From Cetobacterium sp. NK01 (lineage in GTDB: Bacteria > Fusobacteriota > Fusobacteriia > Fusobacteriales > Fusobacteriaceae), in assembly GCF_024506395.1 (NCBI RefSeq), contig NZ_JANIBO010000002.1, forward strand, positions 545,640 to 609,639: 64,000 nucleotides of DNA, read 5' to 3'. The position numbers and the translations under genes are program-made. Shown here piece by piece: positions 51,787-61,869 of the stretch (the stretch's first letter is position 1; each line of letters starts with the position of its first letter). Below the pieces are notes generated by a model, which did not search any database, was not told where the DNA came from, and worked only from the letters and a program-made list of their open reading frames with translations.

Positions 51787-52862
51787 TGAGATTTTGGATG
51801 GCATTTAGATTCCTTCGGGGAAATATTGAAAGAGCTTTATTTCCACTTGTGGCAGTTATAGTTGGAGCAATGGCTTTGGTTATGACACTATCTCTTGGAG
51901 ATGGAGCAAAAAATATTATAGATAGAGATTTATCTGCCATAGGAAACAATAGAATTCTTATTGGAGCAGACTCTATAAGTTCTAAAGATTTAGAGCTAGT
52001 TGAGAGATTGCCTTTTGTGGAATATGCAGTTTTTCCAGAGGCAAGAAGATTAGTAGAAAATACATTATATAGAAGTTACACAAAAAAAGCTTTAAAAGCT
52101 ATGAATCTTCCAAGGTTAAAAGAGGGAGAGGTAATTTTAGATAAGACACAGTTTTTAGATACAGAAGTGGGGGCAGAAGTAGAGCTACAAACTGAGTTGG
52201 GAAAAAGGAAATTTACAATTAGGGATTTGTATCAAGAGGAGAGTCCGTTTGAAACTATGAAAATGGGAGATAGGGTCATTGTAAGTGATGAAACTTTTGA
52301 AAGAATCTTTGGAAGGAGAACCTATAAAAGCTTAGTGATCTCCTTTCCACAAGATGAGGATGGGGTGGAATATATACCAGTTATACTTCGAGAGCTGAAT
52401 AGGTCTCGGTTTGGGTACGATCAGGTACGGGTTTTAGAAATGCCAGACATCTATAAAAAAGTGGAGAGGATAAAAAGTTTTGTAGGAAAAGGACTTTTTA
52501 TCCTCTCTTTTATTTCGTTAGTTGTTGGTGGAGCTGGAATTTTAAATTTAATAGCTGCAGCAGTGAGAGAGCGAAGTTCATATATAGGGATACTACGAAC
52601 AGTGGGAATGGATAAAAAAAAATTGATGGAGATATTTTTAATAGAGGCAGCAGTGGTTATAACTTTAGGTACTCTTACAGGAGTTGTTATTGGAGTGGTG
52701 ATGTCGTACTTAGCTGGAAATATACTAAAAATACCACCATATTTTAACTTTATAAAGATGGTAGGAGCTATGATTCTTACTATGGGTGTTGGACTACTCT
52801 TTGGAGTTTTTCCTGCTAAAGCAGCAGGAGAGCTAGAGATAGTAGAGGCGCTGAAAATTTAA
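51786..52862 (+). CDS. FtsX/MacB-like ABC transporter permease without ATPase domain
   Basis: 358 residues. N-terminal membrane helix (ALFPLVAVIVGAMALVMTLSLGDGAK), an extracytoplasmic domain of about 200 residues, then three helices (GLFILSFISLVVGGAGILNLI, IFLIEAAVVITLGTLTGVVIG, MVGAMILTMGVGLLFGVFPAKAA) with the FtsX-type coupling sequence RERSSYIGILRTVGMDKK. E. coli MacB has its ATPase fused at the front; here there is none, and no ATPase gene lies next to it. It either uses an ATPase encoded elsewhere or works by a different principle. It starts on the last base of the adaptor stop codon. Confidence 0.87.
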   Translation: MRFWMAFRFLRGNIERALFPLVAVIVGAMALVMTLSLGDGAKNIIDRDLSAIGNNRILIGADSISSKDLELVERLPFVEYAVFPEARRLVENTLYRSYTKKALKAMNLPRLKEGEVILDKTQFLDTEVGAEVELQTELGKRKFTIRDLYQEESPFETMKMGDRVIVSDETFERIFGRRTYKSLVISFPQDEDGVEYIPVILRELNRSRFGYDQVRVLEMPDIYKKVERIKSFVGKGLFILSFISLVVGGAGILNLIAAAVRERSSYIGILRTVGMDKKKLMEIFLIEAAVVITLGTLTGVVIGVVMSYLAGNILKIPPYFNFIKMVGAMILTMGVGLLFGVFPAKAAGELEIVEALKI

Positions 52863-52876
52863 GGGAGGGATTGGCT

Positions 52877-54127
52877 ATGAAACATAGTCAGAATATAAGA
52901 GGAAGAATAATATATACAATAACACTATTTTTTCTACTTGAAATTATGAGACAAAGTTTTCAATTAAGTGGAGAACTAATATTTTATTCATTATTTCCAA
53001 TTATGCTTTTTTCCTACTATATTTTTGATACATTTTCTTTCAATAAAAAGTATAGATACAGAGAGTTTATTATATCAGCAGCTATAAATGGTCTTATTTT
53101 CTATATTTTAATAGCTTACTATAAAGATACTAGCTTAATCTTTGGTTGGGTATTTTTCACTATTGTTCAAAATCTAATTAAATGGCTTTATAATATCATA
53201 TTTAGTTCAACTGAAAGAGTTGTATTACTTACAGATAGATTAGATGACAAGTTAGAAAATATAATTAGAAAAAATGAAAAACTATCATATAAAGGATGCG
53301 TTAATCTAGATGAAATAGGGAAAATTAAAAGTATGAACGCAAGTGAAGTAATCTATCCCATAGAAATAACAAATCAAGCTATAAATGAGATTTATAATTT
53401 GAAAATGTCTGGAGTTAAAGTAAAGGATTCTATGGCATTTTTACAAGAAGTTGAGGGAAAAATAGATATTGATAGCTTATCTAAAGATTGGGTTATAAAG
53501 GCAAGAGGATTTGAAGTTTTAAGTTCTAGCTTTGAGCAAAGAATAAAAAGAATTTTAGATATATCGATGTCACTAGTGATTCTTATAATTGGAGCTCCAT
53601 TTATGATTTTTACATACTTTCTTGTAAAATTTGATAATCCAAAAAATTTCTTTAATAATCCAGCATTTTTTAGGCAAAAGCGTATTGGAGCTGGAGGAAA
53701 AGAATTTGAGATAGTTAAATTTAGATCTATGAGATTACATGATCCAAGTGAACATTCAAAGTATGCTAGCAAAAAAGATGATAGGATTACTCCAGTTGGA
53801 AAATTTATAAGAAAAACAAGGTTGGATGAGTTGCCACAGATATTTAATGTATTAAAAGGTGACATGAGCTTTGTAGGACCAAGGCCAGAGTGGAATGAAC
53901 TTGGAAGAGAGTATGAAAAAAAGATAAATATGTATAAGGTACGATATGCAGTAAAACCAGGACTTACAGGGTGGGCACAAGTTATGTATCCATATGGAGC
54001 AAGTTTAGAAGACGCTAAAAAAAAGTTAGAATATGATATTTATTACATAAAACATCAAAATTTTATATTAGATATAATAATACTATTTAAAACAGTTAAA
54101 GTAGTACTATTTGGGAAGGGGATGTAG
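52877..54127 (+). CDS. Undecaprenyl-phosphate sugar phosphotransferase (initiating)
   Basis: 416 residues from ATG 52877, seven bases after GGGAGGG; a TTG at 52871 is too close. N-terminal membrane helices and a short cytoplasmic domain, then a transmembrane/re-entrant helix (IKRILDISMSLVILIIGAPF) and the polyprenyl-transferase domain: FRQKRIGAGGKEFEIVKFRSM, RKTRLDELPQIFNVLKGDMS, VGPRPEW and KPGLTGWAQV. It transfers the first sugar phosphate (Gal or Glc usually) to the lipid carrier, starting repeat-unit assembly. Relatives are WbaP, WcaJ and CpsE. Confidence 0.92.
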   Translation: MKHSQNIRGRIIYTITLFFLLEIMRQSFQLSGELIFYSLFPIMLFSYYIFDTFSFNKKYRYREFIISAAINGLIFYILIAYYKDTSLIFGWVFFTIVQNLIKWLYNIIFSSTERVVLLTDRLDDKLENIIRKNEKLSYKGCVNLDEIGKIKSMNASEVIYPIEITNQAINEIYNLKMSGVKVKDSMAFLQEVEGKIDIDSLSKDWVIKARGFEVLSSSFEQRIKRILDISMSLVILIIGAPFMIFTYFLVKFDNPKNFFNNPAFFRQKRIGAGGKEFEIVKFRSMRLHDPSEHSKYASKKDDRITPVGKFIRKTRLDELPQIFNVLKGDMSFVGPRPEWNELGREYEKKINMYKVRYAVKPGLTGWAQVMYPYGASLEDAKKKLEYDIYYIKHQNFILDIIILFKTVKVVLFGKGM

Positions 54128-54129
54128 AG

Positions 54130-54882
54130 ATGAAAGTTTCTATAATAACAGCGAGTTATAATAGTGATAAATATATAGAAGATACAATAAAATCAGTTTT
54201 ATCTCAAACGTATAAGAATATAGAATATATAATAATCGATGGTGGTTCAAAAGATAATACTTTAGATATAGTTAAAAAATATGAAAAAAATTTTAATGGT
54301 AGATTAAAGTGGATATCTGAAAAGGATAAGGGTATTTACGATGCTATGAATAAAGGAATTAATTTAGCTTCAGGAGATATTATTGGGCTTATTAATTCAG
54401 ACGATTATTTAAGTAATGAAACAATAATAGAGAAAGTTGTAAATAAAATAAAAGAGAAGAATTCAGATTTAATTTATGGAGATTTAGATTTCATAAAAGA
54501 AAATGATAAAACTAGTGTGGTTAGAAAATGGAAATCTGGAGTTTATAAAAAAGGAATATTTAGAAGAGGATGGCATCCAGCTCATCCAACTTTATATATA
54601 AAAAAAGAATTTTATAATAAAGTTGGAAACTTTTCACTAGATTATAAAATAGCAGCAGATTTTGATTTGATGTTAAGAATCTTTGAAAAAAATAATCCAA
54701 AAGTTGATTATCTAGAAGAAGTAATGGTAAAAATGAGAGTTGGTGGAGTTAGCACAGGTGGATTTAAAAGTAAATTAACTATAGCTAAAGAGTGCTCAAG
54801 AGCTTGGAGTAAGAATAGCCTATCGAAACCATTTTTATTTGATTATATAAGGTTTATAACAAAATTAAAACAAATGATTTAA
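54130..54882 (+). CDS. Glycosyltransferase family 2
   Basis: 250 residues, a GT-A fold enzyme. MKVSIITASYNSDKYIEDTIKSV opens the nucleotide-binding domain; IDGGSKDNTLDI, SEKDKGIYDAMNKGI and the metal-binding NSDDYL follow. The pattern SEKDKGIYDAMNKGI is typical of WcaE-like capsule transferases. The donor sugar is unknown, but the following genes make GDP-mannose and GDP-fucose. It starts two bases after the initiating transferase. Confidence 0.9.
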   Translation: MKVSIITASYNSDKYIEDTIKSVLSQTYKNIEYIIIDGGSKDNTLDIVKKYEKNFNGRLKWISEKDKGIYDAMNKGINLASGDIIGLINSDDYLSNETIIEKVVNKIKEKNSDLIYGDLDFIKENDKTSVVRKWKSGVYKKGIFRRGWHPAHPTLYIKKEFYNKVGNFSLDYKIAADFDLMLRIFEKNNPKVDYLEEVMVKMRVGGVSTGGFKSKLTIAKECSRAWSKNSLSKPFLFDYIRFITKLKQMI

Positions 54883-54894
54883 GAGGAGATAAAT

Positions 54895-55971
54895 ATGTTA
54901 ACAGCAATAATTATGGCTGGAGGCAGTGGTGAAAGATTTTGGCCATTGTCAACACCTGAAAAACCAAAGCAACTTTTAAAAATATTTTCAGATAAAACTA
55001 TGATAAGAGAAACTGTAGATAGAATCTTGCCTATAATCCCTGCTGATAAAATATTTATAGCAACAAATGAACTACAACAGATGGCAATAAAAAAAGAGTT
55101 AAAAGATATTCCAGAGGAAAATATAATCATTGAGCCAGATTTTAAAGATACAGCTGCAGCAATAGGATATTCATCATTGATAATTGAAAATAGATTAAAA
55201 AAATTATTGAAAAATGATGAAAAACTTGAAGTGGTTGTATTAGCTTCAGATCATTTAATTAAAGATGAAAACCTTTTTAGAAAAGTTATAAATAAGGGCG
55301 CAGAGGAAGCAAGAAAAAATAGTGTTATTGTAACGTTAGGAATAAAACCAGATAAACCAGAAACTGGATATGGATATATAGAGGTAAAAAATGATGAAAA
55401 GATAGATTTAAATGAAGTTTATAAAGTTAAAAGATTTCGTGAAAAACCAAATTTAGAAACAGCTGAAAACTATGTAGCTTCAGGAAAATATCTTTGGAAT
55501 TCAGGGATGTTTATATTTACAATAGAAACTATTTTTAAAAATTTTGATGTTCTTATGGAGGAACATACAGAGATTTTTAATTCTATAAGAGAAAAATTGT
55601 TACAGAATAAAACAGGACTTGAACTAACCAATTTAGTGAGAAGTGATTTTAAACAATTTGAAAAAATTTCTATAGATTTTGGGCTAATGGAGTTTTCTAA
55701 AAACATAAGAGTAATACCGGTAGATATAGGTTGGAATGATATAGGATCTTTTAATGCTTTAGATGAAGTTTTTCCAAAAAATATAGCGGGAAATATAATT
55801 AGAAATACAACTGTTTTAGAATTAGATGCTGTAAATAATATAGTTGTTGGAGACGGAAGTAAAATATCATTATTAGGGGTAAAAGATTTAGTTGTTGTAA
55901 AAAATGGTAATAATATATTAATAGCAGATAAATCTAGAACACAAGATATAAAAAAAATAATACAAAAATAA
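54895..55971 (+). CDS. manC: Mannose-1-phosphate guanylyltransferase
   Basis: 358 residues; nucleotidyltransferase domain only, without the C-terminal isomerase part found in longer ManC/AlgA. Landmarks: [20 protein letters not shown] at the start, [28 protein letters not shown] and [10 protein letters not shown]. It makes GDP-mannose from mannose 1-phosphate and GTP, the substrate of the next enzyme. Phosphomannomutase and mannose 6-phosphate isomerase are not in the window. Confidence 0.93.
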   Translation: MLTAIIMAGGSGERFWPLSTPEKPKQLLKIFSDKTMIRETVDRILPIIPADKIFIATNELQQMAIKKELKDIPEENIIIEPDFKDTAAAIGYSSLIIENRLKKLLKNDEKLEVVVLASDHLIKDENLFRKVINKGAEEARKNSVIVTLGIKPDKPETGYGYIEVKNDEKIDLNEVYKVKRFREKPNLETAENYVASGKYLWNSGMFIFTIETIFKNFDVLMEEHTEIFNSIREKLLQNKTGLELTNLVRSDFKQFEKISIDFGLMEFSKNIRVIPVDIGWNDIGSFNALDEVFPKNIAGNIIRNTTVLELDAVNNIVVGDGSKISLLGVKDLVVVKNGNNILIADKSRTQDIKKIIQK

Positions 55972-55982
55972 AGGGGAATATA

Positions 55983-57071
55983 ATGGAAAGAAAAATAGCT
56001 TTAATAACTGGAATAACAGGACAGGATGGATCGTATTTAGCAGAGCTTCTTTTAGATAAGGGATATGATGTACACGGAATAATAAGAAGAGCATCATCTT
56101 TTAACACTCAAAGAATAGAACATTTGTATATTGACGAACTAATAGAAGATATGCATAAAGATAGAAAAATAAAGCTACACTATGGGGATATGACAGACTC
56201 TATGAGTTTAACAAGAATAATAAAAGAGATTCAACCAACAGAAATATATAACTTAGCAGCACAATCACATGTTAAGGTATCTTTTGAAGTACCAGAGTAT
56301 ACAGCAGATGCAGATGCGGTTGGAACTTTAAGAGTTTTAGAGGCTGTAAGATTTTTAGGAATGGAAAAAGCTTGTAAGATATATCAAGCTTCAACATCTG
56401 AGCTATTTGGAAAGGTACAAGAAGTTCCTCAAAAAGAAACGACGCCATTTTATCCGACGTCACCATATGCAGTAGCAAAACAATATGGATTTTGGATAAC
56501 TAAAAATTATAGGGAAGCTTATGGAATGTTTGCAGTAAATGGAATTCTTTTCAATCATGAATCTGAGAGAAGAGGAGAAACATTTGTAACTAGAAAGATA
56601 ACTTTAGCAGCTGCAAGAATAGCGAAAGGATATCAAAAGAGATTATATCTAGGAAATCTTGATGCACTAAGAGATTGGGGACATGCAAAAGATTATGTAG
56701 AGTGTATGTGGATGATACTTCAACATGACACTCCAGAAGATTTTGTTATTGCAACAGGAGAACAATATTCAGTAAGAGAATTTTGTAACTATGCTTTTAA
56801 GGAGATAGGAATAGAATTAGAATGGAAAGGAATTGGAGTAGAGGAAAAAGGATACAATAAATTAACAGGAGAGTGTTTAATTGAAGTTGACCCACAATAC
56901 TTTAGACCTTCAGAGGTTGAAACTCTTTTAGGAGATCCAACAAAAGCAAGAACAGTTTTAGGATGGAATCCAAGAAAAACATCATTTGAGGATTTAGTAA
57001 GAGGTATGGTAAAACATGATCTTGAGTTTGTAGAAAAAGAACACAATGCTAGAATGATAGTAAAGAGATAG
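55983..57071 (+). CDS. gmd: GDP-mannose 4,6-dehydratase, first copy
   Basis: 362 residues, extended [23 protein letters not shown] binds [18 protein letters not shown], the Tyr-Lys pair in [10 protein letters not shown], and [18 protein letters not shown] are Gmd hallmarks. It converts GDP-mannose to GDP-4-keto-6-deoxymannose. A second copy lies at 62907-63992: the proteins differ only in the first third, and the DNA is identical except for one base from 56355 to the end of the gene and beyond. Copy one is followed by the GDP-fucose synthase gene. Confidence 0.96.
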   Translation: MERKIALITGITGQDGSYLAELLLDKGYDVHGIIRRASSFNTQRIEHLYIDELIEDMHKDRKIKLHYGDMTDSMSLTRIIKEIQPTEIYNLAAQSHVKVSFEVPEYTADADAVGTLRVLEAVRFLGMEKACKIYQASTSELFGKVQEVPQKETTPFYPTSPYAVAKQYGFWITKNYREAYGMFAVNGILFNHESERRGETFVTRKITLAAARIAKGYQKRLYLGNLDALRDWGHAKDYVECMWMILQHDTPEDFVIATGEQYSVREFCNYAFKEIGIELEWKGIGVEEKGYNKLTGECLIEVDPQYFRPSEVETLLGDPTKARTVLGWNPRKTSFEDLVRGMVKHDLEFVEKEHNARMIVKR

Positions 57072-57079
57072 GTGGAAAA
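56355..57079 (+). repeat. Long direct repeat, copy 1 (gmd 3' part)
   Basis: About 725 bp that recur at 63276-64000 with one visible difference (C at 56729, T at 63650). It ends, in this window, only because the window ends; the bases after the second copy still match. The offset between copies is 6921 bases. Confidence 0.9.
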
Positions 57080-58018
57080 ATGGAAAAAAGTTCTAAAATA
57101 TATATAGCTGGTCATAGAGGCATGGTAGGGTCAGCAATAGTAAGAAGATTAGAAGAAAATGGATATACAAATATTATATACAGAACTTCAACAGAGCTTG
57201 ATTTAAGAAATCAAGCTGCTGTTGAAAAATTCTTTAAAGAGGAAAAGCCAGAGTATGTGTTTTTAGCAGCAGCAAAAGTTGGTGGAATTCATGCGAATAA
57301 CAGTTATCCAGCAGAGTTTATCTATGATAATTTGATGATAGAAACAAATATTATAAACTCTTCTTATAAAAATAAAGTTAAAAAACTACTATTTTTAGGA
57401 AGCTCTTGTATATACCCTAAATTTGCACAACAACCTATAAAAGAGGAATATTTATTAACTGGTTCTCTAGAAGAAACAAATGAAGCTTATGCGATAGCAA
57501 AAATAACAGGGATAGAATTATGTAAGTTTTATAGAAGACAGTATGGGTGCGATTTTATATCAGCAATGCCAACAAATTTATATGGTATAAATGATAATTT
57601 TAATTTAGAAACATCGCATGTTATGCCAGCACTTATTAGAAAGTTTCATGAATCTAAAGTAAACAACTCTAAAGAAGTTGTTATGTGGGGAACTGGAAAA
57701 CCAAGAAGAGAGTTTATGTATGTGGATGATTTAGCAGATTCTTTAATCCATCTTATGCTAAATTATTCTGATGAGATACATGTAAATCTTGGTACTGGAG
57801 AAGATATTGAGATTGGTGAATTAGCTAATCTAATTAAAGAAATAGTTGGATATGAAGGTGAAATAATCAATGATTTATCAAAACCAGATGGAACTCCAAG
57901 AAAACTTCTTGACGTAGAAAGATTAAATTCAACAGGATTTAAACATAAAGTTAAACTTAAAGAAGGAATAGAAAAAGTTTATGAGTGGTTTTTAAATACG
58001 CAGGATGTGAAAAAATAA
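57080..58018 (+). CDS. fcl: GDP-L-fucose synthase
   Basis: 312 residues, SDR epimerase/reductase. [18 protein letters not shown] binds [25 protein letters not shown] and the catalytic YAIAKITGI are standard for Fcl/WcaG. It epimerises and reduces GDP-4-keto-6-deoxymannose to GDP-L-fucose. It follows gmd after 8 bases. The sequence before its start (TAGGTGGAAAA) also follows the second gmd copy at the right edge, so a second fcl, or part of it, may lie outside the window. Confidence 0.95.
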   Translation: MEKSSKIYIAGHRGMVGSAIVRRLEENGYTNIIYRTSTELDLRNQAAVEKFFKEEKPEYVFLAAAKVGGIHANNSYPAEFIYDNLMIETNIINSSYKNKVKKLLFLGSSCIYPKFAQQPIKEEYLLTGSLEETNEAYAIAKITGIELCKFYRRQYGCDFISAMPTNLYGINDNFNLETSHVMPALIRKFHESKVNNSKEVVMWGTGKPRREFMYVDDLADSLIHLMLNYSDEIHVNLGTGEDIEIGELANLIKEIVGYEGEIINDLSKPDGTPRKLLDVERLNSTGFKHKVKLKEGIEKVYEWFLNTQDVKK

Positions 58019-58020
58019 TT

Positions 58021-59112
58021 ATGAAAATTCTTATAATAGGACCATTTCCTAACCCTATAACAGGTCAAAGTATAGCAAATGAAATGGTTTTGAATGGGCT
58101 AAAAGAAAACTATGAAGTTGATTATATTGATACCAATTTTTTTAAAGAATTAACTGATAAAACAAAACAAGGTAAATTTGATTTCAATAAAATTAAAATA
58201 ACTTTAAAAAATTCATTTTCAGAATGTAAAAAAATACTAAAAAATAATTATGATATTGTTTATATGACACCTGGAGGGACTTTTTTAGGATTTATGAGAT
58301 TTTTCCATTATATGATATGCTCATTTTTTAAAAAAAATAAAGTGTTTTTACATATTCATAATGGGTGTTTTAGGGAAGTGTATAATTCACAAAATAATTT
58401 TAAAAGAAAAATTTTAGATATTTTATTAAGAAAAGTTAATGGAGTTATAGTTTTAGGAAATTCTTTAAAAAATATGTTTGAAGGAATTATACCTGAAGAT
58501 AAAATATATGTTTGTGAAAATGGAGTTCAAGATGATATTGTTGCAACAGAAGATGAGATAAAAGAAAAAATAGATAGATATAATAAAGATACTAAAAAAA
58601 GAGTTTTATATTTAAGTAATCTTATGGAAGAGAAGGGAATATTGGACTTATTAAAAGCTTCAGAGAAATTTAATGATGATGAAATAGAATTTAATTTAGC
58701 TGGAGCAATAGAACCAAGTATAAAAAAGAAGATTGAAGAATACTTAAAAGAATATCCTAAAAAAATAAAATATCATGGAATAGTAAGAGGAGAACAAAAG
58801 AAAAAATTATTACTAGAAAATTATATTTTTATTTTACCAACTTACTATTCTAACGAAGGACAACCAATATCAATTTTAGAAGCTTATGCAACAGGATGTG
58901 CTGTAATAACAGATGAGACTATAGGTGGAATAAAAGATATATTTAAAAATGAGATAAACGGAATTAGTATAAGAAATAGAGATGTTGAAGATATTTTAAA
59001 CGGAATAAAAAATATTTCAGATGTCAAGTATTTTGGAGAGAATTATAGACTGGTGAGAGAAAAAAATACAAAAGAAATATTTATAAAAAATATTGAAAAA
59101 ATAGTTTTATAG
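58021..59112 (+). CDS. Glycosyltransferase family 4
   Basis: 363 residues from the ATG at 58021, two bases after the fcl stop; an upstream in-frame start at 57985 lies inside fcl. GT-B fold: N-terminal ILIIGPFPNPITGQSIANE, a middle linker with VLYLSNLMEEKGILDLLKA, and the donor-binding Glu motif EGQPISILEAYATGCAVI. From here to 62.9 kb the DNA is visibly more A/T-rich than gmd and fcl, as usual for the variable core of capsule loci. Sugar specificity unknown. Confidence 0.88.
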   Translation: MKILIIGPFPNPITGQSIANEMVLNGLKENYEVDYIDTNFFKELTDKTKQGKFDFNKIKITLKNSFSECKKILKNNYDIVYMTPGGTFLGFMRFFHYMICSFFKKNKVFLHIHNGCFREVYNSQNNFKRKILDILLRKVNGVIVLGNSLKNMFEGIIPEDKIYVCENGVQDDIVATEDEIKEKIDRYNKDTKKRVLYLSNLMEEKGILDLLKASEKFNDDEIEFNLAGAIEPSIKKKIEEYLKEYPKKIKYHGIVRGEQKKKLLLENYIFILPTYYSNEGQPISILEAYATGCAVITDETIGGIKDIFKNEINGISIRNRDVEDILNGIKNISDVKYFGENYRLVREKNTKEIFIKNIEKIVL

Positions 59113-59123
59113 GAGGTTAAACT

Positions 59124-60458
59124 ATAGATAAAACAGTAAAAATATTGAATCTATTTTCATTTTTTGGAATAGTATTATTTGTATTAAATAATTATTTTTT
59201 GCAAAATTATAAAAGCTATAATGAGATAGTATTAGTTACAAATTTCATAATAATATTAATTTCTATATATGGTATGTATTTGGGAGATAAATATAATTAT
59301 AGTTTAAATAAAATTTTTTATTTATTTGTATTTTTCTTTTTTGGAATTTCTCCTGCAATAGAATTTTCTTTAAACGTAAAATATTGGAATGGAAGTAAAA
59401 TAAATGAGATTGAATATATTTGGATGAATATTATTATAATTATTATTTTATTATTTTATATCTATTTTTATAATTTTTTTTATAAAATAAAAGATTTAAA
59501 AATAGAAAAAAGTATAGTTTATTTTTTTTCAAAAAAATTAAAAAGTAGAATAAAAGTAACGTTTATTTTAGTATTTATTTCTTTTGTGAGTTTGCTAATT
59601 TTATTATTTTTTAATAAATTTAGTTTATATAGTTTATTATTAAGAGGTGGAGAGGGAGTAGAAACAATAAAAGTAGAAAAAATGACATGGTTATTAATAG
59701 GACAATTTATAAAACCTTTACCGATAGCTTGTTTAATTATTTTTAAAATAAAAAAAATAAAAAAAATATTTGTAGAAGTAGTTTTACTAGGAATAGTTTT
59801 ATTAACTAATTTTCCGACATCAAGTGCTAGATTTTATGTTGCAGCAGTATATATTCCACTATTATTATTATACATTTCTTTTTATAAAAAAAAATTAATT
59901 TTAAATCAGAGCTTAATAATAGGAATGCTATTTTTATTTCCTTTATTAGATGAAATGAGAAGCTTTTCGGGAATAGAAAACTTGAAATTTGGATTTAAAT
60001 TTGAAATGTTTTTAGAGGGACATTTTGATTCTTATCAAAATTTTTTGAGAGTTGTAAGTAATGATATTGTAACTAATGGGAAGCAGTTGCAGACATCAAT
60101 TCTATTTTTTGTTCCAAGGAAATTATGGTCTGGAAAATCAATTGGAAGTGGTGCATATGTAGCAAATGAATTAGGGTTAGGTTTTGATAATATATCAATG
60201 AATTATTTTGGGGAAGGATATATAAATTTTGGTTATATGGGAATAATAATATTCACTATATTATTGGCCTTTATAAATTCTAGATTTGATAAAGTTTATT
60301 GGGAAAAATTAGGGCAAACAAATATTTTAAAGGGAATTTATTTACTATCTCTAGGGATGCTATTTTTTATATTAAGAGGAGATTTATTAAGTAGTTTTGC
60401 TTATACTACAGGAATTCTTTTTACAGTAGTTTTTATATATAAACTAATAATAAAATAG
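59124..60458 (+). CDS. O-antigen/capsule polymerase-like membrane protein (Wzy), apparent ATA start
   Basis: About 444 residues with 10-12 membrane segments and a large external loop near the end (RSFSGIENLKFGFKFEMF ... GEGYINFGYMG), the plan of Wzy/O-antigen polymerases; no sequence motif is diagnostic. The only good ribosome binding site, AGGAGG at 59111-59116, lies seven bases before ATA GAT AAA (59124), in frame with the rest and giving a natural N-terminus (xDKTVKILNLFSFFG). No ATG or GTG is available there; the nearest accepted start is TTG at 59145, without a site. Either ATA is used at low efficiency or the start codon is mutated. Confidence 0.75.
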   Translation: MDKTVKILNLFSFFGIVLFVLNNYFLQNYKSYNEIVLVTNFIIILISIYGMYLGDKYNYSLNKIFYLFVFFFFGISPAIEFSLNVKYWNGSKINEIEYIWMNIIIIIILLFYIYFYNFFYKIKDLKIEKSIVYFFSKKLKSRIKVTFILVFISFVSLLILLFFNKFSLYSLLLRGGEGVETIKVEKMTWLLIGQFIKPLPIACLIIFKIKKIKKIFVEVVLLGIVLLTNFPTSSARFYVAAVYIPLLLLYISFYKKKLILNQSLIIGMLFLFPLLDEMRSFSGIENLKFGFKFEMFLEGHFDSYQNFLRVVSNDIVTNGKQLQTSILFFVPRKLWSGKSIGSGAYVANELGLGFDNISMNYFGEGYINFGYMGIIIFTILLAFINSRFDKVYWEKLGQTNILKGIYLLSLGMLFFILRGDLLSSFAYTTGILFTVVFIYKLIIK

Positions 60459-60798
60459 TTAAATGAGTATAGTGAATTAAGGATAGGATATTCTACTTAA
60501 GATAAAATTTTTAAATTATTCACCCTTAACTACAAAAAATTGTTTAGATTTTAAGAGAAAATATTTGATAAAATACTCTATTGTAATTTAAATATGAGAA
60601 GATCAGTATAGTATCAATAGGATTCCAAAAATTAGGTTACTTATCTTCTGTTAATTATCAAAATAAACTACATAATTTATAAAATACTTAAAACTTAACT
60701 TAAAAATAGAAGGTTTCACTAGAAACCAATATTTTGAAAAGAATTATAAAAAACTGAAAGAAAAAATATTTTCTTTATAGAAAGGATAAAAAAATAGT
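60459..60798. other. Gene-free stretch inside the polysaccharide operon (340 bp)
   Basis: All frames are interrupted every few codons. A small hairpin GGTTTC/GAAACC lies at 60712-60727 without a T run. A stretch around 60615-60690 reads for about 25 codons without a stop but matches nothing I recognise. It may be the remains of a lost gene or of an insertion sequence; there is no clear promoter. Confidence 0.5.
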
Positions 60799-61845
60799 AT
60801 GCAAAAAAAATATGATTTAGTAATTTTAACAAATTTATCATCATTTTATAAAATAAATTTATATAATGAAATTATCAAAAAGCAAAAAATTTTTGTAATT
60901 TTTATTTCGAAATATTCAAAAGATAGAAATGAAGATTTTTTTAAAGGTGAAAAGAAATTTGAATATACTTATTTAGATAATGGAGTTTATGAAGAAAGAG
61001 ATAGTAAAAAAAATGCTTTTAAGTTAGCTAAAATTTTAAATGGAATGAATTATAAAAAAATAGCATTAGGAGGTTGGGATTCTTTAGAAAATTGGATGGC
61101 ATGGTTGTTAAGTTCAAAAAAAAAAAATGCTATTGTTATTGAGTCAAGTGAGTTTGAAAGTACAAATAAAGGTTTAAAAGGGATACTAAAAAAAATATTT
61201 GTCTCAAGAATTTCTCTTGGATTTGCTTCAGGAGAATCTCAATATAATCTACTAAGAAATGTTGGATATAAGGGTGAGGTAAGGAAAACGAAAGGAGTCG
61301 GTATTTTTAATTATAAAAAAGTGAGTATTCAAAGAAATATCAAAAAAGTAAGAAAGTTTTTATATGTAGGAAGATTATCGTCTGAAAAAAATCTTGAGCA
61401 AATTATAAAAGTATTTAATACTATGCCAAATTTAGAGTTAAATATAGTTGGATATGGACCTTTGGAGGAAGAATTAAAGAAATTATCAGAAGACAATATT
61501 AAATTTTTAGGAAAAATAGATAATGAGAAATTAAGTAAAATTTATCAAAATAATGATGTCTTTATTTTACCTTCTAAATCTGAACCATGGGGATTGGTTG
61601 TTGAAGAGGCTTTATATAATGGATTACCTGTGATATTAAGTAATAAAGTAGGGTGTCATACTGAGCTTATTCAAAATGGTGAGCAGGGATATTTATATAA
61701 TATAGAGTTGGATAATGATTTAGAAATAAAGATAAATAAAATTATAGATTTAAAAAATTATCTAAGAATAAAATTCAATATTGAAAAATTAGATTTTGAA
61801 AAGATAAAAGAGCATCAAATTAAAACTTATGATATTAAGAATTAA
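60799..61845 (+). CDS. Glycosyltransferase family 4 with A12 tract
   Basis: 348 residues. GT-B enzyme: KKVRKFLYVGRLSSEKNLEQIIKVF in the middle and PSKSEPWGLVVEEALYNGLPVI near the end with the conserved Glu-x7-Glu. The only ribosome-binding candidate, AAAGGA, is 12 bases from the ATG, longer than usual, with a stop in between ruling out an earlier start. The coding sequence contains a run of twelve A (61116-61127, encoding KKK and part of Asn), a possible slippage site that would switch the enzyme off by frameshift. Confidence 0.88.
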   Translation: MQKKYDLVILTNLSSFYKINLYNEIIKKQKIFVIFISKYSKDRNEDFFKGEKKFEYTYLDNGVYEERDSKKNAFKLAKILNGMNYKKIALGGWDSLENWMAWLLSSKKKNAIVIESSEFESTNKGLKGILKKIFVSRISLGFASGESQYNLLRNVGYKGEVRKTKGVGIFNYKKVSIQRNIKKVRKFLYVGRLSSEKNLEQIIKVFNTMPNLELNIVGYGPLEEELKKLSEDNIKFLGKIDNEKLSKIYQNNDVFILPSKSEPWGLVVEEALYNGLPVILSNKVGCHTELIQNGEQGYLYNIELDNDLEIKINKIIDLKNYLRIKFNIEKLDFEKIKEHQIKTYDIKN

Positions 61846-61869
61846 AATAATAACTAAGGATGAGAACTT

